Source: Nitrospira sp. (GTDB lineage Bacteria; Nitrospirota; Nitrospiria; Nitrospirales; Nitrospiraceae). From it: a stretch of 64,000 bases of DNA. Where the stretch lies: positions 1,164,734-1,228,733 of the forward strand of contig CP092081.1 of the NCBI GenBank assembly GCA_022226935.1. The letters run 5' to 3'. Positions within the stretch are counted from its first letter, which is position 1. Each line of letters starts with the position of its first letter. Shown here one piece after another: positions 54,439 to 62,549 of the stretch. The position numbers and the translations under genes were made by a program. Below the pieces are notes generated by a model. That model saw only the letters and a list, made by a program, of their open reading frames with translations. It searched no databases and was not told the DNA's origin.

Positions 54439-55986
54439 ATGCACAGACGCCCGTTGATTGCATCCATCAGTGGCCTCGTCGGGACCGCGATGTTCAGCCT
54501 GTCCCTGACTGCATCCTGGGCCGATGATTCTTCACGGTTGGCCCCCCATGCCCCGCCGTCACCGACCGTCGTAGCCCAAACGATGGGCCCGGCTCCGAAC
54601 GGAACCGGCACTCCGCCGCCTGCGCCCGACATTCCTCTCGGCGGCACGTCGATCGAAGACCTGCTGATGCAGAAGGGAACGATTACCAAAGAAGAGTGGA
54701 TTCAGATTCGGGCCGAACAAGAATACAGGGGCGGGGAGCGGGACAAGCGGATCGACACCCTGGACGAATGGAAGTCGAAAGCGGAGTTGCTGCCGATCCT
54801 CAGAGATAAGGTGAATTTCGGACTGAACGCGCTCCAATGGTTGTACACCCACCAGGATGCGCATGTGCCTGAAGGACGAAGTCAGGACAACCTGTCCATC
54901 CGGCGGTCGGAAATTCTCTTCTGGGGCCGTATCAGCGACACCCTGCCGCGCTGGCACACGTTGATGGAGTTCCAAAGCATCAATCTCTTGAACAACACAC
55001 CGACCGGAGGCAGCGCCGCCACCGGTGGCGTACCGACCTCGTCGACATTCTTCCGGGAAGCCTACCTCGACATACGGCCGGTGCAGTCCTGGGCGCCGAA
55101 CGTCAATTATTTTCGCATGGGTATCTTTCGAATGCCCTTCGGGATCTTCACGGAAACCTCCGGCGGCTTGCGCGATGTCATCAGCTCTCCGTACCTCACG
55201 TCGGTCGGCTCCGGAGTCGGCAATCGTACCGGATCGGCCGGGACCGTCGAATTTCTCCAAGAGCGTGACTACTTCCTCGATATGCGCGGGAAACTGTTCA
55301 ACCGGCTCGAGTATGTGGTCGGTATTATGAACAACAACAATTATGAGGCCAACGCGACCGGATCGAACGCCCCGAAAAGTTTCTACTCCCGCGTACGATT
55401 ATTCGGAAGCGACGTGTCGTTCATCAGTTTCACCACGATTCAAGGCGAATCGAACAACGCCAATACCAATATCAACGGCCGGGGCAAGGGCGCTTTCGAT
55501 CGCTACGGATTAGACTTCCGCTATACGTCAAAAATTTTGCCCGGCTTCATGGTGCAGGGAGAAGTTTGGCAGGGGCATGACGGGGCCAACCAGACCACGG
55601 TCGGGCGGCCGGCCAACGGTGCCTGCGATGTCCAAGCCATCTGCGGCGGCTCCGGTGCACCCGGGGTGCAACGGCGCACCTGGTACGTACTGGCCAAATA
55701 TCTCATCACTGACGGACCCTTCGAAAACTTCGAGCCGGTGGTCATGTACGAACAATTCGACCCGAATACCAGAATCGACAATGACCTCTACACCAGAACC
55801 ATCGTCGGCCTGAGCTACTATTTCGAAAACTTTCCTCCCAAGGTGCAGTCCAAGCTGCAAGTCAATTACGAGTTCCGCCATCACTCGGGCAACGGTCCCA
55901 ACAATGTCGTCGATCCGACACGCGGCGTCGGCGACCCTTTCGCCCAGAATGCCTTCTTGGTACAGTGGCAAATACGATTCATGTAA
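54439..55986 (+). CDS. Porin_O_P-type outer-membrane porin (probable phosphate porin)
   Basis: 515 residues. Signal peptide with cleavage near SWA-DD. A Pro-rich linker and then IEDLLMQKGTITKEEWIQI, a short helical N-terminal motif also present in the second porin (LEDLMLSKGQMSIDEW), precede the beta-barrel. The barrel has alternating aromatic strands (YFLDMRGKLFNRLEYVVGI, RLFGSDVSFISFTT) and ends with QNAFLVQWQIRFM, a terminal aromatic typical of outer-membrane insertion. It resembles phosphate/pyrophosphate-selective porins. I choose ATG 54439 because AGGAGG is nine bases upstream. A phased repeat precedes it. Solute specificity is inferred from context. Confidence 0.83.
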   Translation: MHRRPLIASISGLVGTAMFSLSLTASWADDSSRLAPHAPPSPTVVAQTMGPAPNGTGTPPPAPDIPLGGTSIEDLLMQKGTITKEEWIQIRAEQEYRGGERDKRIDTLDEWKSKAELLPILRDKVNFGLNALQWLYTHQDAHVPEGRSQDNLSIRRSEILFWGRISDTLPRWHTLMEFQSINLLNNTPTGGSAATGGVPTSSTFFREAYLDIRPVQSWAPNVNYFRMGIFRMPFGIFTETSGGLRDVISSPYLTSVGSGVGNRTGSAGTVEFLQERDYFLDMRGKLFNRLEYVVGIMNNNNYEANATGSNAPKSFYSRVRLFGSDVSFISFTTIQGESNNANTNINGRGKGAFDRYGLDFRYTSKILPGFMVQGEVWQGHDGANQTTVGRPANGACDVQAICGGSGAPGVQRRTWYVLAKYLITDGPFENFEPVVMYEQFDPNTRIDNDLYTRTIVGLSYYFENFPPKVQSKLQVNYEFRHHSGNGPNNVVDPTRGVGDPFAQNAFLVQWQIRFM

Positions 55987-56054
55987 TGAGACGCATGCGA
56001 ATGCGGCAACGAATGTCTAACCGACTCAGTCTCTCGAAAAGAGAAAGGCATGCA

Positions 56055-56594
56055 ATGAAGATATCCCGGGGAGCGATCGTGGGCGTGCTGATCGGCATGG
56101 TCCTCAGCGGATGCGGACCTCAACGCGTCTTCTCACCTCAGGTACTGGACGGGGTGGACCAGAATTTCGACTTTATGGCCTGGCGTATGGTTCCTAATGC
56201 CAAGGCCGGCAAGAAGGTGCAGCTGGGTGGCCGTATCCTGCAGGCGCCTCAAAAAGACGGTGTGGTGACCATGGTCCTGACGCAACTGCCGATCGTCGAG
56301 CATCCGGCCTATGGTCCGACGGACAGGGAGCGGGGACGGGGAGAATTCCTGGTCTATTTCAACGGAAAAGTTCCCACAAACCATTTGCAGCCCGGGAACC
56401 GCGTCATTGCCATCGGAACCACGCAACATGCCGCGGTGGTCGCCATTGAAGACAGCCAGCGCAGTCTCCCGGCCCTGACGGCCCAATGCCTGCACATCTG
56501 GAACACGGGGGGAAAAGAGATTGCTGATTTCCCGAACTTTGGAGCAGGATATCAGCCATTGGAAGAGGAGACCTATTGCGCCGAATCACGCTGA
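56055..56594 (+). CDS. Slp-family outer-membrane lipoprotein
   Basis: 179 residues. Lipoprotein signal MKISRGAIVGVLIGMV with lipobox LSGCG. The mature domain has KVQLGGRILQAPQKDGVVTM, LPIVEHPAYGPTD, GEFLVYFNGK and QPGNRVIAIGTTQ, which fit the Slp (starvation-induced lipoprotein) OB-like domain. I start at ATG 56055 immediately before the signal, although the frame opens at 55965 overlapping the porin. It lies 68 bp after the porin and is probably co-transcribed. Confidence 0.8.
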   Translation: MKISRGAIVGVLIGMVLSGCGPQRVFSPQVLDGVDQNFDFMAWRMVPNAKAGKKVQLGGRILQAPQKDGVVTMVLTQLPIVEHPAYGPTDRERGRGEFLVYFNGKVPTNHLQPGNRVIAIGTTQHAAVVAIEDSQRSLPALTAQCLHIWNTGGKEIADFPNFGAGYQPLEEETYCAESR

Positions 56595-56938
56595 CAAGCC
56601 TTGACCGCATTCCACCAGCACGAAGGCGGCGCGGTCTGTTCGATGTGAGCGCTGCGCTCGTGCTGATGTGGGCATGCAGCGCCTGCGGAGCTGGCGTGAC
56701 GCTAGTCCGCGATACGCCGACAGGAGGACTCGTCACGTACCCGTTCCAAAATGAAGTGGATGTCCTCACATCCAGCGAGCGGCGCGACGCGATGGAGTTG
56801 ATCAACCGCAAATGCCCGGGTGGATTCAAAGTTCAGCAAGAAGGCGAAATACCAAAGGTGAGCCGCGCTGCGGATCGAGCCTGGCGAGGGCAAATGGGAG
56901 GAGATCGATTGTGGGGAATTCAGTTCACATGCCAATAA
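56576..56938 (+). CDS. Small putative lipoprotein of unknown function
   Basis: 120 residues from TTG 56576 with GGAAGAGGAG upstream, overlapping the Slp gene end by 19 bp. The N-terminus is basic, then hydrophobic (AALVLMWACSACGAGV) with Cys in a loose lipobox. The mature part includes TPTGGLVTYPFQNEV, SERRDAMELINRKCPGGF and WGIQFTCQ with two cysteines. Family not recognised. Its stop overlaps the next ATG (TAATG). The start is the uncertain part. Confidence 0.65.
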   Translation: MRRITLTSLDRIPPARRRRGLFDVSAALVLMWACSACGAGVTLVRDTPTGGLVTYPFQNEVDVLTSSERRDAMELINRKCPGGFKVQQEGEIPKVSRAADRAWRGQMGGDRLWGIQFTCQ

Positions 56939-57903
56939 TGCCGATGGTCACCACAACCTATCCCCCGATGATATTGCGCCGCAGCCTCTGCCTTGTTCTC
57001 CTCATGTGCCTGACCTCCGCGTGCTCGCTACTAACTGGAGGAAAGGTATTGTACGACCAGCAGGACAGTCAAATAGGGCTGCAAGCGGACCCGACTATCC
57101 ATCGCGGGTCTGCTCTCATGGAGAATAACCATCCTGCACAACTGACCACGGAGGAGGTTCGCGTGCTTCTCGGTTCGCTGATGGTGAGCGGCTGGAGCGG
57201 AACGCTTGTCGGCATCCTGGAACGCCCCCGTCCGATTCCTGTCTTCACCGATCTGGAATTGAACCGTATTGCCGCGCCGGTTGCAACGGCCTTTCAACAA
57301 GCCGCTCCCACCGAACGCGTATTTTTCTCTCTACCCAAATCACAGACGACCTACAGTGAAGAGCGGACCACCGGTGCGCTCTTTCTGCGGGGACGGTATC
57401 TTCATGTCGTCCTCTCGGATCACTCCGCCTTCACGAGGGCTGACACGGCCGGAGGAGAGGTTAAGGATCTCCGAGATACAAAAGGAATGAAGTTGTGGGT
57501 CGCCCCGCCGGCAATCGCAGCCACGGTACCAGATGCGGAAGAGCCACGGTGGGCTCATTTTGAAACCGTACACATCTCGCTGAATGCCAAGGAAGTCATC
57601 GCTGCCAGAAACCGGCCATCTTCTCCCTCGACTGACGCCTCACCCTCACTACCGCTCTCCACAACAGACGCAGCAGGAGCCGCCGCAAAAATCGCCGGAC
57701 CAGCGGACACGACCAGCAATCAGGCCGATGTGCTTCGCCTCCAGGTTCGTGAGCTGACGACCTCAAATCTGGAACTGCGGAATCGTTTAGACACCCAAAT
57801 GAAGCAGATGCAGGCGTTGCAGGATCAATTAACAAAACTCCAGCAAGACCTCGACTCCGCTCGAGCAAAAAGCAAGACACCTCGCCGATCTACTACGCAA
57901 TAG
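56938..57903 (+). CDS. Lipoprotein of an unrecognised family with C-terminal coiled coil (paralogue of the 61.7-kb gene)
   Basis: 321 residues. Lipoprotein signal with lipobox LTSACS. Residues about 55-180 form a domain with HPAQLTTEEVRVLLGSLM, PVFTDLELNRIAAPVATAF, TGALFLRGRYLHVVLSDH. This aligns by eye along its length with the gene at 61.7-62.4 kb. A Pro/Ser/Thr linker and a C-terminal coiled coil (LRLQVRELTTSNLELRNRL, QMKQMQALQDQL) follow. I start at ATG 56938 (TAATG with the previous stop). It is the last gene of the porin operon. I do not recognise the family; it may connect porin function to PstS, as inferred from the two loci. Confidence 0.72.
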   Translation: MPMVTTTYPPMILRRSLCLVLLMCLTSACSLLTGGKVLYDQQDSQIGLQADPTIHRGSALMENNHPAQLTTEEVRVLLGSLMVSGWSGTLVGILERPRPIPVFTDLELNRIAAPVATAFQQAAPTERVFFSLPKSQTTYSEERTTGALFLRGRYLHVVLSDHSAFTRADTAGGEVKDLRDTKGMKLWVAPPAIAATVPDAEEPRWAHFETVHISLNAKEVIAARNRPSSPSTDASPSLPLSTTDAAGAAAKIAGPADTTSNQADVLRLQVRELTTSNLELRNRLDTQMKQMQALQDQLTKLQQDLDSARAKSKTPRRSTTQ

Positions 57904-57954
57904 TTGCCTTTCCGAGACCTGTAGATCCTCAATGCAGTATTCGTCGGCGAGAGC

Positions 57955-58701
57955 TCATTTTTTCTCGTGAAACATGATGGCCCGTGCCACACCAGAAAGA
58001 CCGAAGGCTTTATGGGCGGGGCATTGCGCCTGTTCGATTCACCGAAGAGCTCCTTCCGCGTCCCCGCGTCGTGCTTGCTTGAAGGAAAGCTCTCCAAGCG
58101 TGCGTCCACTTTCATCCGGCTCCACGATCATGAGCGCATAGCCCAACGCTTCTTCCAGAGCACCGACATCGACGCATGAGAGGCGATCCCACGCAACGTG
58201 CCTCTTACCGCGCCCTGCCATGCTAATAAGCTAAGCCTGCATCCCTGAATACATATTGTTCTGCCTCTTTCGATGTCTCAGATGGGTCATGGAGTTGCGG
58301 AGTGTTTGCTTTGGCTTCGCGCTGTATCCGAAGGAAACCGAGCGCGGTACCGATCTGACCTGCTTCTCCGGCATCAACTCCGGCAACGGCAAGAGCGCTA
58401 CGTTTCAACTCGTCACTTTGAATGCTCGCTATCGTTGCCATCGCTTCATCGAGCGCCGTCAGTGCCGCTTGTCGTGCAGCAATGCGGCCGATCGCATAGT
58501 CTGTAAAAGAACCATCGTCCGTCCAAGTAGTGCCGTCTGTAACGCTCCTGAGTAGTCCTGATCCTTGGACTGAACATCAATGATCTCTCGCAGAGCGGCC
58601 TCCCGGTGCACTGCTTGTTCGATGCCGCCGGCGACCGTGCACGGAGGTAGGTCGTCAAAAGGAAGGAGAATGCGAAAGGGTATGCCGCAGGCATCGACCA
58701 A
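57955..58701 (-). pseudogene. Decayed repeat-protein (TPR-like) gene
   Basis: Pieces in three frames form one broken protein. IIDVQSKDQDYSGALQTALL (58.5-58.7 kb) shifts frame into DDGSFTDYAIGRIAARQAAL and MATIASIQSDELKRSAL, shifts again near 58225 into WDRLSCVDVGALEEALGYAL and LSFKQARRGDAEGALR, then meets an in-frame TGA at 58039-58041. Beyond it IEQAQCPAHKAFGLSGVARA continues to a stop at 57955. The recurring xAGDxxGALxxA pattern is typical of TPR-like secreted proteins. At least two frameshifts and one nonsense codon indicate a pseudogene. It lies downstream of the second pstS on the same strand. Confidence 0.75.
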
Positions 58702-58746
58702 ATTCCTGTCGATAACCTGCGGCTGCTGAGGATTGACGAGAGAAGC

Positions 58747-59865
58747 TCAGTTGGTCAGGGTCGCATTCTGGCCGGGGAGGCCGAGTGCCAGGACATTTTT
58801 CTTGACCTGTTTCATCGGAAGAGGGAAAAATCCCGCCTTCATCACGGCTTCCTGGCCTTCGCGACTCGTCACAAAGGTGAGAAACTCTTGCACGGCGGGC
58901 GCGAGGGGAGCCTTGGGAGATTTGTCGACGTAGAGATACAGCATCCGGCGAAGGGGATAGGTTTGGTCGGAGACAGTTGCCGCCGTAGGCGCGACAAAGG
59001 GCATGCCCTGATTTTCTGCGAGCGGAACGATTCGCACGTTGGACGTTTCCAGCCCCAATCCACTGTAGCCGATCCCCAGTTGATCACGCGTGAGGTCGAG
59101 AATAACGGAAGCCGCCCCGGGTTCCTCACGAACAGTGGGGACAAATTCACCACCGGCCAGACAATGTTCTTGAAAGAACGCGCGCGTTCCGGATCGCCGG
59201 TCCCGTCCATACAGTCTGACAGGAGCCTTCTCCCAACCGTCTTGAAGGCCCAGCGCGCCCCATTGAGACAGGGTCGCTTGTAACCCGCGGTTATGGGTTG
59301 TTGAAAACATGGCATCGACCTGGTCGAGCGTGAGACCCTGGATGGGATTGTCACGATGGACGTAGAGCGCCACGGCGTCAACCGCCACAGGAATGCCGGT
59401 CGGTTCATAGCCATGTTGTGCGACAAATTGTTTCACTTCCGCATCAAGCAACTCGCGTGAGGAAGCCACCAGGGAAACAAAGGTCGGTCGTTCTTCTTTA
59501 AGGGCAATTTTCCCGCTCAATTTGGCCGGTGGCTGAATGAACTCATTGACCGCTTTGGTCGATCCGCCTCCGCTCACGTTGACCGAGACATTCGGCTGGC
59601 GCCGTTGAAACTCACCCGCAAGACGACTCATGAGGAGGGACATCGTATCGGAGCCCTGAACGCGAAGACTTCCTGCCGCTTGAGTGTGCGGATTGTATGG
59701 CACCAATCCTTCTTCCATTGCCAGACTTGCCGTCGGCCCTGCGTTCTCAGCCTGCGCCACCGGCATCGGAATCACGGCCAAGGCACCGGCTGTCGCCATG
59801 ATTCCCGCGAAGCCCACAACGACGGTTCGCCGTCCCCATTCCTGCCTGTGTCCCTGACTCAGCAT
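58747..59865 (-). CDS. pstS: PstS-like phosphate-binding protein (second copy)
   Basis: 372 residues. The signal segment TVVVGFAGIMATAGALAV ends at a possible cleavage after VAQA. Binding segments are VQGSDTMSLLMSRL, VNVSGGGSTKAVNEFI, VASSRELLDAEV, VDAVALYVHRDNP, RDRRSGTRAFFQEH and TRDQLGIGYSGLG. GGAGG lies eight bases before ATG 59865, so I choose it over the upstream ATGs up to 59949. The phased array TAACA/TAACA/TGATG is 73 bp upstream, the same distance as for the operon pstS. It has no adjacent permease genes and presumably uses the one PstCAB. Confidence 0.9.
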   Translation of the reverse strand: MLSQGHRQEWGRRTVVVGFAGIMATAGALAVIPMPVAQAENAGPTASLAMEEGLVPYNPHTQAAGSLRVQGSDTMSLLMSRLAGEFQRRQPNVSVNVSGGGSTKAVNEFIQPPAKLSGKIALKEERPTFVSLVASSRELLDAEVKQFVAQHGYEPTGIPVAVDAVALYVHRDNPIQGLTLDQVDAMFSTTHNRGLQATLSQWGALGLQDGWEKAPVRLYGRDRRSGTRAFFQEHCLAGGEFVPTVREEPGAASVILDLTRDQLGIGYSGLGLETSNVRIVPLAENQGMPFVAPTAATVSDQTYPLRRMLYLYVDKSPKAPLAPAVQEFLTFVTSREGQEAVMKAGFFPLPMKQVKKNVLALGLPGQNATLTN

Positions 59866-59937
59866 GCTCATATCCTCCGCTAGAGTAGTGGTCTCGTCTG
59901 TAGCTCGACTCATCCTACGAATCCATGATTGCTGGCA

Positions 59938-59964
59938 CATCACTGGCATGTTACGGATGTGTTA
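59938..59964 (-). promoter_or_regulatory. Pho-box-like phased repeat upstream of second pstS
   Basis: Minus strand TAACA (59964-59960), TAACA (59953-59949), TGATG (59942-59938), all 11 bp apart, with CAATC at the next 11-bp step. It ends 73 bp before the start at 59865. Same unit order as at the other two pstS genes. Confidence 0.6.
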
Positions 59965-60133
59965 AATCCACCTGTAGGGGCTGACGACACTCCAGCAGGC
60001 CTAGCTCGCGCTCGTTCATCTGAATTGATCTCCTCGCCAACTTCGACCATTTCCTCCCTTCCTATCACACGCCCAACGCCAATGGGTCCCTCCCATATTC
60101 CAGTTCATGCCGTGCGATCAACTCATTGCTTTT

Positions 60134-60171
60134 TAACCTCTGCGTAACTACGTATTTACTATCTTCGCTAC
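60134..60171 (+). promoter_or_regulatory. Four-unit phased repeat upstream of second porin
   Basis: TAACC (60134), TAACT (60145), TTACT (60156) and GCTAC (60167) are exactly 11 bp apart. A TATCTAAT follows at 60179. Fits a PhoB-type operator with a -10 downstream. Confidence 0.5.
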
Positions 60172-60251
60172 GCCGAAATATCTAATCACTCTGCTCGTCC
60201 TCGATGTCGCTTCCAGAATCTTTGAGAGTTAACTGCGACCATAGGTCTCTG

Positions 60252-60278
60252 TAATGCCTCGGTAACGCCTCCTCATTA
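60252..60278 (+). repeat. 11-bp direct repeat TAATGCCTC/TAACGCCTC before the second porin
   Basis: GTAATGCCTC and GTAACGCCTC are tandem 11-bp repeats, followed by CATTA at the same phase, ending about 50 bp before the porin ATG. May be a second operator. Confidence 0.4.
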
Positions 60279-60327
60279 CCCTCCGGCCGACACGACGGGT
60301 TCAACTCAACCAATTGGGAGGGCAAGC

Positions 60328-61686
60328 ATGAGGCGACGATGGGGTCGGTACGTAATGAGCGCGTGTGCTGTGATGGCACTGTGTGGCCTGCAAGCGGGAG
60401 TGGCGCGAGCCGGTGGGTTGGAAGACCTGATGCTCAGCAAGGGACAAATGTCGATCGACGAGTGGGTGGAACTGAAGGCTGAAGAGGAAAAACGCGAAGC
60501 CAAAGTCTTTGAAGAAAGCCGCGGCGTCGGCGATACACCGGTCAAGGCCAAGTGGTACGAAAAGATCAGCATCCGCGGGTATAGCCAGATGCGTTTTAAT
60601 CGATTGGGCAACCCGAACGGCAATTTGCTCAGCGATCAAGGTGATAAATCGATCGGAGATAATAACGGCTTTTTCCTACGACGCGCCCGAATGATTTTGA
60701 GCGGCGAGGTGCATCCGCGGTTGTTCGTCTATATCCAGCCGGATTTTGCCTCCACCGTCGGAGGCACGAACCATGCTGTGCAGTTGCGCGACTGGTATGC
60801 GGATTTATTCCTCACGGAAAACAAGGAATGGCGTATCAGAGCAGGTCAATCTAAAGTCCCCTATGGGTTCGAGAATCTGCAATCCAGTCAAAACCGACTG
60901 GCGCTCGACCGGAACGACGCCTTGAATAGCGCGGTGTCGAACGAGCGTGATTTCGGTTTGTTTCTGTACTACGCGCCTACCCATGTCCGCGAACGATTCC
61001 GCCGACTGGTGGACAGCGGTCTGAAGGGATCCGGTGACTACGGCATGCTGGGTTTCGGTGTATACAATGGTCAAACCGCCAACCAGCCTGAGCGCAACGA
61101 CGATAAACACATGATCGTCCGTGCTGCCTATCCCTACGAATTTGCGAACGGGCAGATATTCGAGGTCGGAGTCAGTGCCTATCAAGGTATGTTTAATGTA
61201 ACGAAAGCCGCTATCGTGCCACTCGGAGGAGGTGCGGCTGTCACACCACGAGGAAACAACAATATCAGGGACGAACGAGTCGCGGCGTACTTTGTGCTCT
61301 ATCCACAACCGTTCGGCATACAGGCGGAATATACCGTCGGACAGGGACCACAACTGAGCGCCGACAGGCGATCGATCGACCAAAGCGATCTCTACGGCGG
61401 CTATGTCCAAGCCATGTACAACTATAAATGTTCGACCTACTGCCTGAACGTATTTCCATTCGTGCGCTACCAGGAATATTACGGCGGAAAAAAGCACGAG
61501 GCCAATGCACCGAGAAACGTCGTGCGTGAACTGGAACTCGGAGTCGAGTATCAGTTTAACCAGGCCATCGAGCTCACTGCGATGTACGCCTTTACGAATC
61601 GAACGTCGTCTGCTGCGACGGGATCGAATCCGTACCAGGAAAACTATGGGAATTTGATCCGGTTTCAGCTGCAGTGGAATTATTAG
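60328..61686 (+). CDS. Porin_O_P-type phosphate porin (second copy)
   Basis: 452 residues. GGGAGGG precedes the ATG. Signal peptide ends near ARA-GG. LEDLMLSKGQMSIDEWVEL near the mature N-terminus matches the first porin. The barrel includes ISIRGYSQMRFNRLG, FFLRRARMILSGEVHPRLFVY and QAGSTKVPYGFENLQ-like IRAGQSKVPYGFENLQSSQN, hallmark of the phosphate-selective OprP/OprO group. It ends QENYGNLIRFQLQWNY. It should sit in the outer membrane for phosphate or polyphosphate uptake. It diverges from the second pstS across a repeat-rich regulatory region. Confidence 0.88.
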   Translation: MRRRWGRYVMSACAVMALCGLQAGVARAGGLEDLMLSKGQMSIDEWVELKAEEEKREAKVFEESRGVGDTPVKAKWYEKISIRGYSQMRFNRLGNPNGNLLSDQGDKSIGDNNGFFLRRARMILSGEVHPRLFVYIQPDFASTVGGTNHAVQLRDWYADLFLTENKEWRIRAGQSKVPYGFENLQSSQNRLALDRNDALNSAVSNERDFGLFLYYAPTHVRERFRRLVDSGLKGSGDYGMLGFGVYNGQTANQPERNDDKHMIVRAAYPYEFANGQIFEVGVSAYQGMFNVTKAAIVPLGGGAAVTPRGNNNIRDERVAAYFVLYPQPFGIQAEYTVGQGPQLSADRRSIDQSDLYGGYVQAMYNYKCSTYCLNVFPFVRYQEYYGGKKHEANAPRNVVRELELGVEYQFNQAIELTAMYAFTNRTSSAATGSNPYQENYGNLIRFQLQWNY

Positions 61687-61749
61687 AGGAAGCGGGCTAC
61701 GTATCTTGTGAAGAGCTCATCTCGATTCATCCATCCAATCTATCCTGTA

Positions 61750-62439
61750 CTACCTGGCGCCGGCTTTGGCCGGCGCCAGGTGCCGAAAGCGCACCACCAC
61801 TTCGCGACGCTCAGCACTAAAGAGACTCGATAAAAAGGTTTCCTGAGGCGGAACAGTTGCACTCGCCGGCTCGAACTCAAGGCGAGCCTCCTGCGGAGCA
61901 ATTCTGCGCATAGGGGTCAACCTGTCATCCGTCGTATCGTCCACGCCGGGATCGGAAGCCGCATGTGTCGGTGAGCGATAGTTGCTCAGCACGATGTGGA
62001 GATCCTCACCATCGACAAACACTCCCCCCGACGTCACCTTTCTGATAATCGCCGTATCCTGATGCGTCTGATAAAAGGTCACCACCTCCTCCGATGTGGC
62101 TTGGCCTAAGCCTTTCGCCAGTAACGGCGAGAGGAACTGCACTTCCGCGTCATTGAAGGCCGGATGGCGTTGTGGCTCTTTGTTCTTGTCGAAAAAAGAC
62201 AGCAGACGCGATGGTTCCTCGATCATGAGCCCAGACCACACGGCCGCCATCTCCTCCGGCGTAATCGTGACCGGATGCGAGTGCCCCTGGTTCTCGCGGG
62301 CCGTCGGATCACGTTCGAGACGCACAAAGCTCGCCGGACTTTCATAAAGAGTCAGCGTCGGAAATTGTCGGTTTTCGCAGGCAGCGAGTCCTAGAAACAG
62401 TGTCATGCAGCATAACGGGACTATTCGAGTCAGATTCAT
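61750..62439 (-). CDS. Lipoprotein of the same unrecognised family as the 57-kb gene
   Basis: 229 residues. Lipoprotein signal ending LGLAACE. The domain resembles residues 55-180 of the 56.9-57.9-kb protein: HPVTITPEEMAAVWSGLM, HPAFNDAEVQFLSPLLAKGL, VTSGGVFVDGEDLHIVLSNY. It lacks the long coiled coil and instead ends RREVVVRFRHLAPAKAGAR, whose codons are part of a 12-bp perfect hairpin (61753-61780). GAGGAAG precedes the ATG. It lies 110 bp after the third pstS, with a terminator between. Function unknown; the phosphate link is contextual. Confidence 0.72.
   Translation of the reverse strand: MNLTRIVPLCCMTLFLGLAACENRQFPTLTLYESPASFVRLERDPTARENQGHSHPVTITPEEMAAVWSGLMIEEPSRLLSFFDKNKEPQRHPAFNDAEVQFLSPLLAKGLGQATSEEVVTFYQTHQDTAIIRKVTSGGVFVDGEDLHIVLSNYRSPTHAASDPGVDDTTDDRLTPMRRIAPQEARLEFEPASATVPPQETFLSSLFSAERREVVVRFRHLAPAKAGAR
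61753..61780. repeat. 12-bp perfect inverted repeat at the end of the lipoprotein gene
   Basis: CCTGGCGCCGGC and GCCGGCGCCAGG pair perfectly around a TTTG loop, starting at the base next to the minus-strand stop codon. It lies between convergent porin and lipoprotein genes. It lacks a T tract on either side, so a two-way terminator is possible but not shown. Confidence 0.6.
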
Positions 62440-62490
62440 GTCTTCCTCATGAAAAAGAAGGTGGAGTGTACCACGAGGTTGGAAAGCAAA

Positions 62491-62522
62491 GAAAATTGCG
62501 CCGCCCGAGAGGGGGGCGGCGC
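62491..62522 (-). terminator. Intrinsic terminator after the third pstS
   Basis: A nine-pair stem of GCGCCGCCC (62498-62506) with GGGCGGCGC (62514-62522) around a seven-base loop. On the minus strand AATTTTC follows. It ends transcription of the third pstS 28 bp after its stop. Confidence 0.8.
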
Positions 62523-62549
62523 GCAGGGGAGAACATTCACGTGTTGCGG

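Larger units (their letters stand above)
59866..60327. other. Divergent regulatory region between pstS and porin
   Basis: 462 bp without a gene. It holds the phased repeats of the minus-strand pstS (59938-59964), a four-unit array (60134-60171) and a three-unit array (60252-60278) toward the porin. TATCTAAT at 60179-60186 lies about 9 bp after the four-unit array and could be the -10 element of the porin promoter. Confidence 0.5.
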
